DNA of 64,000 nucleotides. Source: Flammeovirga aprica JL-4 (GTDB taxonomy: Bacteria > Bacteroidota > Bacteroidia > Cytophagales > Flammeovirgaceae). A model generated the notes under the pieces. It saw nothing but the letters and a program-made list of their open reading frames with translations. It searched no databases and was not told where the DNA came from. The DNA lies in assembly GCF_012844305.1 (NCBI RefSeq), contig NZ_JABANE010000034.1, positions 1-64,000 on the forward strand. The letters run 5' to 3'. The translations under genes were made by a program, and so were the position numbers. How positions within the stretch are numbered: the first letter of the stretch is position 1; every line of letters begins with the position of its first letter. Shown in pieces: positions 42,701 through 52,723 of this stretch.

Positions 42701-45700
42701 ATGAAAAAATTTTTATTAAATAGTATTTTTCTATTATTAGTAATAAACAGTGGTTATAGCTTAGATAAAGTAGCTGTTGAAATACCAATGTCGATTACTG
42801 CTGTAAATAACACAACAGGATCTACTGACTATTGTGAAAGTGATAATGTTAAGTTCGCTGCACCTCAAATATTAGGTCAAATTGTCTCTGGAACAAATAA
42901 TTATGTTTGGACTTTAAAGTATAAGGGAACAGATAATCAATTTCATTCAACGGGAATTAGTCTTGGTTCTGGAAGTGAAACATATGTATTTACAAAAGAC
43001 TTATTAGATGGTTATTTTGGTAAAGAACTACAACTTACAGTTCAAAAGGGAAATTTTATAAGTCAACCTTCCGCTGTTTTTAAAATGTACCCTTCTTTTA
43101 TTACTGATGAATTTATTGATGGAGCAGGTATTGTATCAAGAACAAAGGGTTCTATGGTCAGTTTAAAGATTCAAAAAGGAAAATTTGAAGACTCAATAAA
43201 TATTGTAGCTTATACTGATTTGCCCAAAAACTTAACGTTTACTGAAGATGAAGAAAATGCAGGAGATGTTGCTTTTAACCTGAACTTTATTCAATCCAAC
43301 CCTAGTTCATCAACCATTGATGGAACTAATTATAGTTTTACCCATTCTGACGACGCAACTCACCACTATATAAACATCTATTATTCTAATCAAACTACAG
43401 ATGGTAATACTGTTTATCTTCAAATTTTTGAAGGTAGTCAGTTTACTACAATGGGCAAGTACATCAGAGGAAATAGTTGTTCTACTCCCCAAAGTGTAAC
43501 TTTCCCAGCTTTTGAATTTCAACCATTTAGTGTTGAGTATTCAACCACTACCACTATAGAGGATCAGGGAGGAAATAAAGTTTTTCAAGCGTCTCAATTT
43601 GGAGGCTCAAAAGATATAGTCTTTAATGTAGTAGGTGGTTATTTTTCTGAAGTTAATGAAGATATTACTTCTGTACCAAAGACGTTTACTTATACTCTAC
43701 CTGATGGTTTCGATGAATATGTTGAGAAAACAGAAACAATCGAAAGTGAAGGATTAAATGCAAGTGGAGCTCCTTTATATTCATCTCCTTTTACTTTTAT
43801 TTTGATCAATCCTGATCCTCCATCTATTGTGGTTTCACCTCCTTCAGTAGAAGCTTCCATAACAAGTGAGGAAGATCTATTGAACCTATACAATAGTTAT
43901 GATGTAACTACAAAAGCCAGTTTCTTTAAAACCAATAAAGAATATAAGTACATCATTTCATTAGAAAATCCTGATCCGAATGAAGAAGTATCTTCAAGTC
44001 AAATCACAACAGGTGGAGAAGCAAATATTCAAGGAGAACATACAATTGAGACTTTAGGAAATTATAATTATATCCTCAATGTTTATGATGCATCAGATGA
44101 TGCACTTGTATTTACTTCAAGAGATAATGCTTTATTTACTTTACCTGGAGGGTCTGAAGATGACTTGAATGGGGATGAGATAGATGATGACACGCAAACA
44201 GAAGAAGATGTAAATACTGTTGTAATTACTCCTGATCAGATGAGAGTTTTATATTTAGGTAAAACAGATGAAACTTTCTATAATGCAAATGACGGAACTA
44301 TTAGAACGGGTTTCACAGGTAACTTTAATTACAGATTGAACTCAACTTCTGATTGGACAACATTTAACAGTAATGGTTTAATCACTAATGTAGCACCTGG
44401 TGATTATACACTTGAAGTAGAAACTAATAATAGTGCGTTAAAAAGAGTGGGAAGCCAGGCCGGAATTTCTATTATACCTATTCAATTTCCTTTATCTGGT
44501 ACTTTATCTTTAACAAACCCCAATGACAGATTGTACCATTATCCTGAAGGTACTGAAGGTGCTATTGCTCATAAAAGTACATTGTCCATAACACCAGCAG
44601 GTGGAAGTGGGTCTTATGAGGTTATCGGGGTATATAACACAGGAGGAAGTACATTTGAACAGTTTGGTTTTACTCATAATAGTGGCAATTATTCATTAAC
44701 GAATCTAAAGCTTGAAAAGAGTTACAGTGTATACATTTTAGATAATGCGGATAACGCTAAAGCATTTTGGTATAACGCAACAGGTAACAACATAAATAAC
44801 TCCATATTAAATTCACCACCTTCAGGTGTTGGATATTTAGAAATAAGGGTACAACCTGCTATACAAAATCAAGAAGCAATTGCGTTAAAAGCTACTGATT
44901 ATTCCATTTGGAATGGTTCTTCTGATGTTTCTAGAAACTCGGAAGCATTTCATTTGAGATGTAATAATGATGAAGATATTAAACTAAGCTTTACTATTGA
45001 TAATAAGGGCAGAAGAGATGAAACTGGAGTTGATATCGATGAGATGAGATTTGCTCTACTTCCAAGTACCACAGCTTCACCTTCATTAAGTAATTATGGA
45101 CTTAAAGATAATGGCGGTACTATTGTAGTAGACGCATCAATAGAATACCCTTTTACGATTTCTTCTAATCCACTGGATAGTGATGAGTTACTTTTATCCA
45201 TAGATGGTATTGGTGCTGATGACTATAATTTATGGGTTCTTGAAGATCCTATATTATATGATAATTCTGTTTACAAAGGTTATAAAGTTAATGCATCTGA
45301 GATAAGTGTTACTGAACCAGAATCAATCAGCATCACCTTCGAAAAAGAGCCATCTACCACAAATCAGAGCGCTTCTGATCTTTTCTGGTATAAGGATGAT
45401 GCGGATGCGGATCAATATTATCACGTCTCAAGAAATGGAGGTACAGACGGTACGTTCTATGTTAATATTGCAGGAGGTGTAGGTAATTATTCTTTTAACT
45501 TGATAAATGATTCAGATAATGAAGTGAAATCCTCTACAACAATTTCAGGGAATGCTTATCAGTTTGAGACATTAGAGGCAGGGACTTATAAAGTTGGAAC
45601 ATTTAGTGATCAAAGTATTTGTACTGTAATCCCTAGTAATACCAATACCCAATATACAGTTGAAGCACCTGATGCATTAACTATTACAACTTCTGCTGAA

Positions 45701-48700
45701 AATAAAGGGGGACTTACTGAATATCAAGTTTCTGGTAATAATCAATCGGATGGTGTTATCACAATCAATGTCAGTGACGGTATACCAGATTATTCTGCAT
45801 TAATCTATAAGTATGATTATTCTGGTAATTCCTATCAATTAATTGCGTCCAAAAATGTCGATGATTTTAGAGGAAGCCACTCTTTTACAGACTTAAGTGC
45901 AGGTGATTATAAAATTGTTGTGAAGGACAAATACTACACATTTGGAAGTAGTATAGCAACGGTGACAGATTTTAGTACTTCTTTTCCTGATACTGACAAT
46001 ACAACAGGTGATGTCGTTGTCTCTGAAGTTGTGACTCTAAATGAACCACCACCTTTAGCAATTACTGTAAAAGCACTTGATTTTAATGCATCAGATAACA
46101 CTTCGTTTGTTACTATAGATGATTCTGAGAATACAGAACAATTGCATGTTCAATGTAACTTTGGTGCAAAAGCATATACCGGTGAAGTTCAAGTAGAGAT
46201 TAGTGGAGGTATTCCTTATTATGTTCCAGTAGATAATAATATCTTTTATAAATTATCCTATGAAGATGGTAAAGGAAACTCGATTTCTACTACTTATTCT
46301 GCTTCATACAATGCCACTGAAGGAAAATACATTTCAGAAACAAAGATTCATAATGCTCTTCCAGCTGGTGAAATAACAATTACTTATGAGGCCTTCTCAA
46401 AGGATGTCGATGCATCGGATGTGGAACATGATGATAAGTCTGTAGCCTATGATTTACAAGCACCTGAAGCATTAGCAATTAAGTTCAATGCCCCAGAGTT
46501 ACCAACTTGTATTACTGGTACTCCTGTGACGGGAGATGAAACAACGAATGGTATTCTAAACCTGTCCGTAAATGGTGGAATTTTCCTTCAGAATGCTGAC
46601 AAAAGATATTATAATGTTTTCACTCAGCATACTACTTACCCTATCTATTCAGATACAGTAAGTCAATTTAGATTGGCTGATGATGGGAATCATATAAGTT
46701 CAACTTTACAAATAAAAGTTGAAGATAGATATAATTGTCCTTGTAGTGACATCACTTTGACTCCTGAGTATAGTAACTCAATCTATGATGCAACTATTCG
46801 AAATAATAATCAAACAGAAATTCAAAATATTGTAACTGCTGTAGAAAATGATAATACAGTTGATAAACCTACAACTTTCCCTTATTTCTTATCGGATTAT
46901 CCTCCAATAGAGGCCGATATTGTTTCCAATTGGACTTCATGTAAAGAAGGAGAAGACGGAAGTCTCGTGGTTTCACATTTAATTGGTGGAACTGGCGAAA
47001 GTTATCAGGTAGGATTATTTGTTCAAGGAAGTGATACACCTTTACAAGAAACTACTAAAAATGCTTCTGATGAGTTTGTCTTTAATAATTTACCCCAAGG
47101 CAACTATGAAGTGAAGGTGATTTTTGACAAATGCCAATTTTATCGTCCAATTGATACTATAAGTTTGACCTATATAAATAAAAATAGTCAGACTACGAGT
47201 ACAGGTACAATTACCGATGCAGTTGTTGAAGTGAAAGAGCCAGTACCAGTTGAATTAACGCTTTCTGATGTGAATATACCTTCTTGTAAAGGGATCAATA
47301 ATGGATCATTTGATTTGTCTGTTGAAGGAGGTTATGCACCATATACCTTGAGAATTTGGCAACAAGATGATGGATCTGAAGGGGTTGTTTATCATGATGA
47401 AGAATACCTTGATGCCATTTCTGTAGGAACAAGCACTGGGTTAGAGAATACATCTTCTGTCGATTTCTCAATCAATAACCTATTAGGTGGTAAGTACTAC
47501 AAAATATATATTGAAGATGCATTGGGTTGTACTCATGTTGAGAGATATATCAATTTTGAAAATGAGAAATATTCAGAATTAGGAATAGATGAGCCTAATA
47601 GTAATTCGGATGATTTATATGGTACTCAATTCTTACAGCAAAAGCATCTTTACTCTTCATTATCCCTTAGTTCAAAAAAGACATCTTGTGAAGCAAGTGC
47701 TGATGGGGAAATTTTATTGAATGTGAAAAATGTTTTGGCCAATACTTTCCAGGTAAGATGGGTAAGAAATAGAACTGAATTTGATGCTACTGATGTTAAA
47801 ACTGTATCAGCAGGTATGGATAACCTTCTGGCCTTTAATGGTCTTGAAAATGGTAGTTATAGCTTCCAATATAATGAGGGAGGCAGTTGTGGCTGGAAAG
47901 ATTTTGGACCAACAATTCCAATCACTTCATTACCTGAAATTACAGCCTCATTTATTGAGAATATCATTCCTTCTGAGCAAGGATGTGGATTATATTCACT
48001 TAAATCAGGAATAGCCTCTACAACAGTACCAATGACTTTTATATTACAAAAAGAAGTTGGAGGAAGCTGGAATGACGAAGATAAGGTCGATGGATCAAAC
48101 AATGCCGTTGAAACATTTTCAAATTTAGGTGCTGGTACTTATAGGATTGGCTTGCGTTATCATAACGATTGTGATACTTACTATTCTGACAGTTATACAT
48201 TGGGTAATTTTGTGCTGAAGACGATTGATTTAGAAAATCAAATTACTTGCTGGAATGATTTAGGAAGTATAGCTGTTAGTGCACGATTAGATGGTAACCT
48301 GGTACAGGGAGATATAAACTATATTTTATACAAGTTAGAGGGAGGCAACTACGTAGAGTCGACTTCTAATACATTGGGTGCATTTGAAAGTCTTGAAGCT
48401 GGAGATTATTATGTTAAGGCCACAAAAGGTGCTGATGTATCTTGTCTTCAAACAAGTGAGTTTACTTATTTCTCTATCAATATTCCTGATGAATTACTGT
48501 TAAATGTTCAAGCAGATAATACTTTGGCAGTTCGTTGTTCTGGAAGTAATACAGCAAAAGCAATTGTAAATATTACTGGAGGAGTAGCACCTTATACACT
48601 TAGTGTTAGTGATGGTTTTTCAGATGAAAGAGAGATAGAATTTGATGCGGAAGGAACGTTTAATATTGAGAACTTATCGTGGGGAGGAGATTATTCATTT

Positions 48701-51700
48701 ATTTTAGTAGATGGTGATTGTAGTGATGAAGTAACAGGAAACTTAACTTTTGATGCAAATGATATTGTATTAAATGCAACACCTGCAGATAAGGATTATT
48801 GCTCATTAAATACAGGATCTGTTGACATTGAACTTCAAAATATCTCAAATAATGTAGAAGTAATTTTGGATGGTGAATTCTATCAGAATGTGAATACTTT
48901 GACATTTACAATTTCTAATTTAGAAGCTGGTCAGCATTCTATTAAAGTGACAGACCTTACTACGAGTTGTGAATCTGAAGTCATTGAGTTTAACATTGAT
49001 CAAGAGACAAAAGATTATTATGCAGATTATGAGGTTGTAGCATCTCCAAACTGTGATGCTGAAGATGGAGAGGTAAATCTTTTGGTCAAAGATTTAGCTG
49101 ATAATCCTCTTAATATTAATGATTTCACCATTTTATGGGTTGAGGATAACCTAACATCAGCAACAAGAAGTGATTTAGGTAAAGGTGTTCATAAAGTGAT
49201 TTTTACGGATCAAAGAGGATGTCAAGAGGAACTGACTGTTCAATTGAATGCCATTAATGCGGCCGCTTTTGAAGAAGATATTGCATTGAGAGAATTACCT
49301 TATTGTAATCAACCTACTGGTGAGGTGGTAATAAAAGCGACTTCAGGGAAAAGTCCGTTTAGTTTTGTGCCTTATGAAGGAATTACTGTTTTAGATCAAA
49401 ATACAACTACAGGAACTTTCCGTTTAGGAGGTTTGAAAGTAGATGAAGAATACAATTTTGAACTAAGAGATGCAAGCTGTGAGTCATACATCACCATTAA
49501 GATTGAAGATGAGAAAGTGGGGCATGTATTTGGAAAAGTAGCGGGTAATGTAACACCAGCATCATGTGGCAAAGAGATAGGAAGTTATGAACTGACAAGT
49601 TATGCTGAAGACGATTATTTGATTGAGTGGTTAGGTACTTCTCAAAAAGGAAAACTTCTTGAAAATGTATTAGCAGGTGATTATGAAGCCTTAATTACAC
49701 ATAACGATACTCAATGTGATACTACTATTCAAATCTCTATTGGAGAAAGAAGTGCAGTTATTTTGGCATTAGTTGCAACAGATTCATCCAACTGTGGTTT
49801 AGGAACAGGTAGTATTGAAGTCATCGCTTCTGGTGGAGGAAATAGTTATTCTTATGAATGGAAAAAAGGGAATTTTGAGTTTGATGAGAAGAGCGAATCA
49901 ATTTCAGATCTCTTTAGTGGTGTGTATCATGTAACCGCTTATGATCAATACGGATGTTCTAGTAACACCCTAAGAATAAATATTCAAGATAGAGAAACAC
50001 TTAAGGCAGTATTATTACCAATCCAAAATTCAACTTGTAAAGAAGTGAATGATGGTGAGATGCAAGTAATTGTAAGTGGAGGATTAGCGCCTTATGAGTT
50101 TAACTGGGATAACACTGGTTTCGTAGAAGGCAAGGATACAAATACAGCACTTGCTTCTGGTAATCATGTTGTGATTGTGAAGGATCAAAGAGGATGTACA
50201 TTTGAAACAAATATTGTCACATTGGAAGCTGATGATCCAATCAAGTTGATCCTTGAGAAATCAAACCCTACATGTTTTGGAGCTAGTGATGGTACATTTG
50301 AAATTGCTGGAATCAATAAAGATGCATCATTTATCAACACATTAATTCTAAAAGACAGCTTAGACAATGTGGTGAGTACTTCAGGTTACAAAATTTTGTT
50401 TGAAGGGTTGAGTTCTGGAGAATATATTTTAGAAGTGATTTCTAATACAGGTTGTACGGTAAACACATCCATTAAGTTAGAAGATCCAGATCCTTTGAAA
50501 CTTGAATTAGATTATACAAATCAACCGAAATGTTTAGATGGAACAGATGGTAGAATTTCAGTGAACACAATAGGTGGTAGCGGAGATTTCACTTATCTGT
50601 GGACAAATCAAGCAGGGCAAACAGTCGGAAATGCTTCTCTACTTGAAAATGTAGGAGTGGGTACTTATTCACTGAAGGTGACTGATAATAACTCAAGTTT
50701 GAATTGTAGTGCAGATGGAACATTCACAATTGAAGAATTAGATACGTTGAGTATTGCTAAGATTGATTTAGTATCTCCAAAGTGTAATGGAAACGCAGAT
50801 GGTAGTATTGAAATCAGAATTCAAGGGGGTGAAGCTCCATATCAAATTGAATGGGAAGGTTTCAATAATTTCACGAATAAGTTGAATAATATAACTGTAG
50901 GAGATTATAGAGTGATCATCACTGATAGAAATGCTTGCGTTAAGGATACAGTTATTTCTTTGGTAGAACAACCGGATCCACTTCAAGTTACTGTGATTTC
51001 AAAAACAGATGCTTCTTGTGATGAGTTATCTGATGGTAGTGCTGAAATTTTTGTGCAAGGAGGTACACTTCCTTATACCATCAAGTGGAACAATAATCAA
51101 AGAGGAACATCACTTCAGAATGTATCAAAAGGAACATACTTTGTAGATGTTACTGACCGAAACGGATGTACATTCGAAAGAGTAGAAGTACAAATTAATG
51201 CACCTGATCCAATTGTTGGAGAGATTATCGAACTGACAGATCCATCTTGTGTTGGTGCATTTGATGGAAGTGTAGTCTTGAAAGCAACAGGCGGTACAAA
51301 AGATTACATTCTAAGTTCAACGAATGCCGTATTTATTGAGTCACTTACTGATTCAACTTTCAAAGTGGAAGGTTATGGTCAAGGTTTATATGACCTTCAA
51401 TTGACAGATAAAAATGCATGTAGATCTAACTTTATTTCTTTCAGATTAAATGATCCAGCTTCTATACAAGTAGATAGTGTGAAAATTGTAGAAACTTCTT
51501 GTTTCGGAAGTGAAGATGGCTCAATTACTGTTCATGCTTCAGGTGGTACCAACAACTTATCTTATGTCTGGGATAATGGACGAATCGGTAATTTTGTAGA
51601 TGGATTGAGTGCCGGAAAATATACTGTGTACATCAGTGATATTGATAAAGGATGTGAGGAATCGAAAACATATACCGTAACAACACCTTCAGCTTTAGAA

Positions 51701-52711
51701 GGCGAAATAGCTCAAGTTATAAACCCAACTTGTGTTGAAGGCGGTGATGCTTCGATTGCATTAAGTATTTCAGGTGGAACTGCACCATACACATATGAGT
51801 GGAACAATGGAATGACAACTGAAAGTATTGAAAACTTGGCAAGCGGTAGTTATACAGTAGTAGTTACAGATAAAAATGGCTGTTCTATCACACTTTCACA
51901 GGAAATCGTGGATCCAGATCCAATTGTTGTCGACATCCATAATCTTACTGACTTTATTGAAATTTGCGAAGGAGCATTCTACACTATCGATGCGGGTAGT
52001 CAATGGAAAGATGTAAGATGGACTTCAGATAGAGGTTTAGATGATTTCAATAGAACTTTAATTATCACTGAAGCGGGTAATTATACATTACATCTTACAA
52101 CAACAGAGGGCTGTGAAACTACATATGATTTTGAGGTTGTACACCGTGATGACCTTTTAATTCCTCAATTCTTGATTGATCACTCAGCTCAAGAGAAATT
52201 TGATACTTATGTTATCGTAGATCTTACTCAGCCTGTTCCTGATGATATTTCATGGACTATTGAACCACAAATTGAAGTGGTAGACTCAACAGATTATACC
52301 TATGAAATCAGGTTTACCCAAGCTGGTGAATATACAATCCGTCAACGTTCTGTACTAGCAGGTTGTGTGGCGGAAAAAGTACAGACTGTAAATGTAGGCG
52401 TTTTTGCAGGAGGTCGTTTTGGAATTATTGGTGATAATGTTTCTAATGAAAAAGAGGAAATTAGAATATTTGAAGTTACTCCAAACCCTTCTAAAGGAAC
52501 CTTCAGCATTTATATTGGTTTGTCAGAACAAATGAATGCCTATGTATCACTGCATCAAATGAACGGATTGAAACTTTGGGATCAGTCTTTGAAAAACAGT
52601 GATCATTATGAAATTAAATATTCAAACGAAAAACTTCCAACCGGTATGTACTTGTTGAAATTGCACACTCTGAAAGGGGTGAAAGTTTTAAAAGTAATGA
52701 TCGGAAACTAG
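42701..52711 (+). CDS. Giant SprB-repeat surface protein with T9SS type A sorting domain
   Basis: A 3336-residue exported protein (signal peptide about 1-20, NSGYS). The first two thirds are beta-rich, Ser/Thr/Asn-rich and unassigned, with Cys-marked blocks in the form xSCKGINNGSFDLSVEGG. About nine SprB repeats lie at about 2375-3080 (49830-51930), for example GGTAPYTYEWNNG and GSYTVVVTDKNGCS. The C-terminal ~85 residues (from 52461) are a type A sorting domain: VTPNPSKGTFS, LPTGMYLLKL, end KVLKVMIGN. In Flavobacterium johnsoniae SprB is the mobile gliding adhesin, secreted by T9SS. This protein shares the repeat but carries a type A rather than a type B signal. Confidence 0.88.
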   Translation: MKKFLLNSIFLLLVINSGYSLDKVAVEIPMSITAVNNTTGSTDYCESDNVKFAAPQILGQIVSGTNNYVWTLKYKGTDNQFHSTGISLGSGSETYVFTKDLLDGYFGKELQLTVQKGNFISQPSAVFKMYPSFITDEFIDGAGIVSRTKGSMVSLKIQKGKFEDSINIVAYTDLPKNLTFTEDEENAGDVAFNLNFIQSNPSSSTIDGTNYSFTHSDDATHHYINIYYSNQTTDGNTVYLQIFEGSQFTTMGKYIRGNSCSTPQSVTFPAFEFQPFSVEYSTTTTIEDQGGNKVFQASQFGGSKDIVFNVVGGYFSEVNEDITSVPKTFTYTLPDGFDEYVEKTETIESEGLNASGAPLYSSPFTFILINPDPPSIVVSPPSVEASITSEEDLLNLYNSYDVTTKASFFKTNKEYKYIISLENPDPNEEVSSSQITTGGEANIQGEHTIETLGNYNYILNVYDASDDALVFTSRDNALFTLPGGSEDDLNGDEIDDDTQTEEDVNTVVITPDQMRVLYLGKTDETFYNANDGTIRTGFTGNFNYRLNSTSDWTTFNSNGLITNVAPGDYTLEVETNNSALKRVGSQAGISIIPIQFPLSGTLSLTNPNDRLYHYPEGTEGAIAHKSTLSITPAGGSGSYEVIGVYNTGGSTFEQFGFTHNSGNYSLTNLKLEKSYSVYILDNADNAKAFWYNATGNNINNSILNSPPSGVGYLEIRVQPAIQNQEAIALKATDYSIWNGSSDVSRNSEAFHLRCNNDEDIKLSFTIDNKGRRDETGVDIDEMRFALLPSTTASPSLSNYGLKDNGGTIVVDASIEYPFTISSNPLDSDELLLSIDGIGADDYNLWVLEDPILYDNSVYKGYKVNASEISVTEPESISITFEKEPSTTNQSASDLFWYKDDADADQYYHVSRNGGTDGTFYVNIAGGVGNYSFNLINDSDNEVKSSTTISGNAYQFETLEAGTYKVGTFSDQSICTVIPSNTNTQYTVEAPDALTITTSAENKGGLTEYQVSGNNQSDGVITINVSDGIPDYSALIYKYDYSGNSYQLIASKNVDDFRGSHSFTDLSAGDYKIVVKDKYYTFGSSIATVTDFSTSFPDTDNTTGDVVVSEVVTLNEPPPLAITVKALDFNASDNTSFVTIDDSENTEQLHVQCNFGAKAYTGEVQVEISGGIPYYVPVDNNIFYKLSYEDGKGNSISTTYSASYNATEGKYISETKIHNALPAGEITITYEAFSKDVDASDVEHDDKSVAYDLQAPEALAIKFNAPELPTCITGTPVTGDETTNGILNLSVNGGIFLQNADKRYYNVFTQHTTYPIYSDTVSQFRLADDGNHISSTLQIKVEDRYNCPCSDITLTPEYSNSIYDATIRNNNQTEIQNIVTAVENDNTVDKPTTFPYFLSDYPPIEADIVSNWTSCKEGEDGSLVVSHLIGGTGESYQVGLFVQGSDTPLQETTKNASDEFVFNNLPQGNYEVKVIFDKCQFYRPIDTISLTYINKNSQTTSTGTITDAVVEVKEPVPVELTLSDVNIPSCKGINNGSFDLSVEGGYAPYTLRIWQQDDGSEGVVYHDEEYLDAISVGTSTGLENTSSVDFSINNLLGGKYYKIYIEDALGCTHVERYINFENEKYSELGIDEPNSNSDDLYGTQFLQQKHLYSSLSLSSKKTSCEASADGEILLNVKNVLANTFQVRWVRNRTEFDATDVKTVSAGMDNLLAFNGLENGSYSFQYNEGGSCGWKDFGPTIPITSLPEITASFIENIIPSEQGCGLYSLKSGIASTTVPMTFILQKEVGGSWNDEDKVDGSNNAVETFSNLGAGTYRIGLRYHNDCDTYYSDSYTLGNFVLKTIDLENQITCWNDLGSIAVSARLDGNLVQGDINYILYKLEGGNYVESTSNTLGAFESLEAGDYYVKATKGADVSCLQTSEFTYFSINIPDELLLNVQADNTLAVRCSGSNTAKAIVNITGGVAPYTLSVSDGFSDEREIEFDAEGTFNIENLSWGGDYSFILVDGDCSDEVTGNLTFDANDIVLNATPADKDYCSLNTGSVDIELQNISNNVEVILDGEFYQNVNTLTFTISNLEAGQHSIKVTDLTTSCESEVIEFNIDQETKDYYADYEVVASPNCDAEDGEVNLLVKDLADNPLNINDFTILWVEDNLTSATRSDLGKGVHKVIFTDQRGCQEELTVQLNAINAAAFEEDIALRELPYCNQPTGEVVIKATSGKSPFSFVPYEGITVLDQNTTTGTFRLGGLKVDEEYNFELRDASCESYITIKIEDEKVGHVFGKVAGNVTPASCGKEIGSYELTSYAEDDYLIEWLGTSQKGKLLENVLAGDYEALITHNDTQCDTTIQISIGERSAVILALVATDSSNCGLGTGSIEVIASGGGNSYSYEWKKGNFEFDEKSESISDLFSGVYHVTAYDQYGCSSNTLRINIQDRETLKAVLLPIQNSTCKEVNDGEMQVIVSGGLAPYEFNWDNTGFVEGKDTNTALASGNHVVIVKDQRGCTFETNIVTLEADDPIKLILEKSNPTCFGASDGTFEIAGINKDASFINTLILKDSLDNVVSTSGYKILFEGLSSGEYILEVISNTGCTVNTSIKLEDPDPLKLELDYTNQPKCLDGTDGRISVNTIGGSGDFTYLWTNQAGQTVGNASLLENVGVGTYSLKVTDNNSSLNCSADGTFTIEELDTLSIAKIDLVSPKCNGNADGSIEIRIQGGEAPYQIEWEGFNNFTNKLNNITVGDYRVIITDRNACVKDTVISLVEQPDPLQVTVISKTDASCDELSDGSAEIFVQGGTLPYTIKWNNNQRGTSLQNVSKGTYFVDVTDRNGCTFERVEVQINAPDPIVGEIIELTDPSCVGAFDGSVVLKATGGTKDYILSSTNAVFIESLTDSTFKVEGYGQGLYDLQLTDKNACRSNFISFRLNDPASIQVDSVKIVETSCFGSEDGSITVHASGGTNNLSYVWDNGRIGNFVDGLSAGKYTVYISDIDKGCEESKTYTVTTPSALEGEIAQVINPTCVEGGDASIALSISGGTAPYTYEWNNGMTTESIENLASGSYTVVVTDKNGCSITLSQEIVDPDPIVVDIHNLTDFIEICEGAFYTIDAGSQWKDVRWTSDRGLDDFNRTLIITEAGNYTLHLTTTEGCETTYDFEVVHRDDLLIPQFLIDHSAQEKFDTYVIVDLTQPVPDDISWTIEPQIEVVDSTDYTYEIRFTQAGEYTIRQRSVLAGCVAEKVQTVNVGVFAGGRFGIIGDNVSNEKEEIRIFEVTPNPSKGTFSIYIGLSEQMNAYVSLHQMNGLKLWDQSLKNSDHYEIKYSNEKLPTGMYLLKLHTLKGVKVLKVMIGN

Positions 52712-52723
52712 AATAGAATTAAC

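Noticed and set aside
49830-51930. Recurring DNA similarity in the giant gene, possible assembly collapse or duplication
   Set aside because: Similarity is at the protein level (SprB repeats) with diverged DNA; the frame is open throughout.
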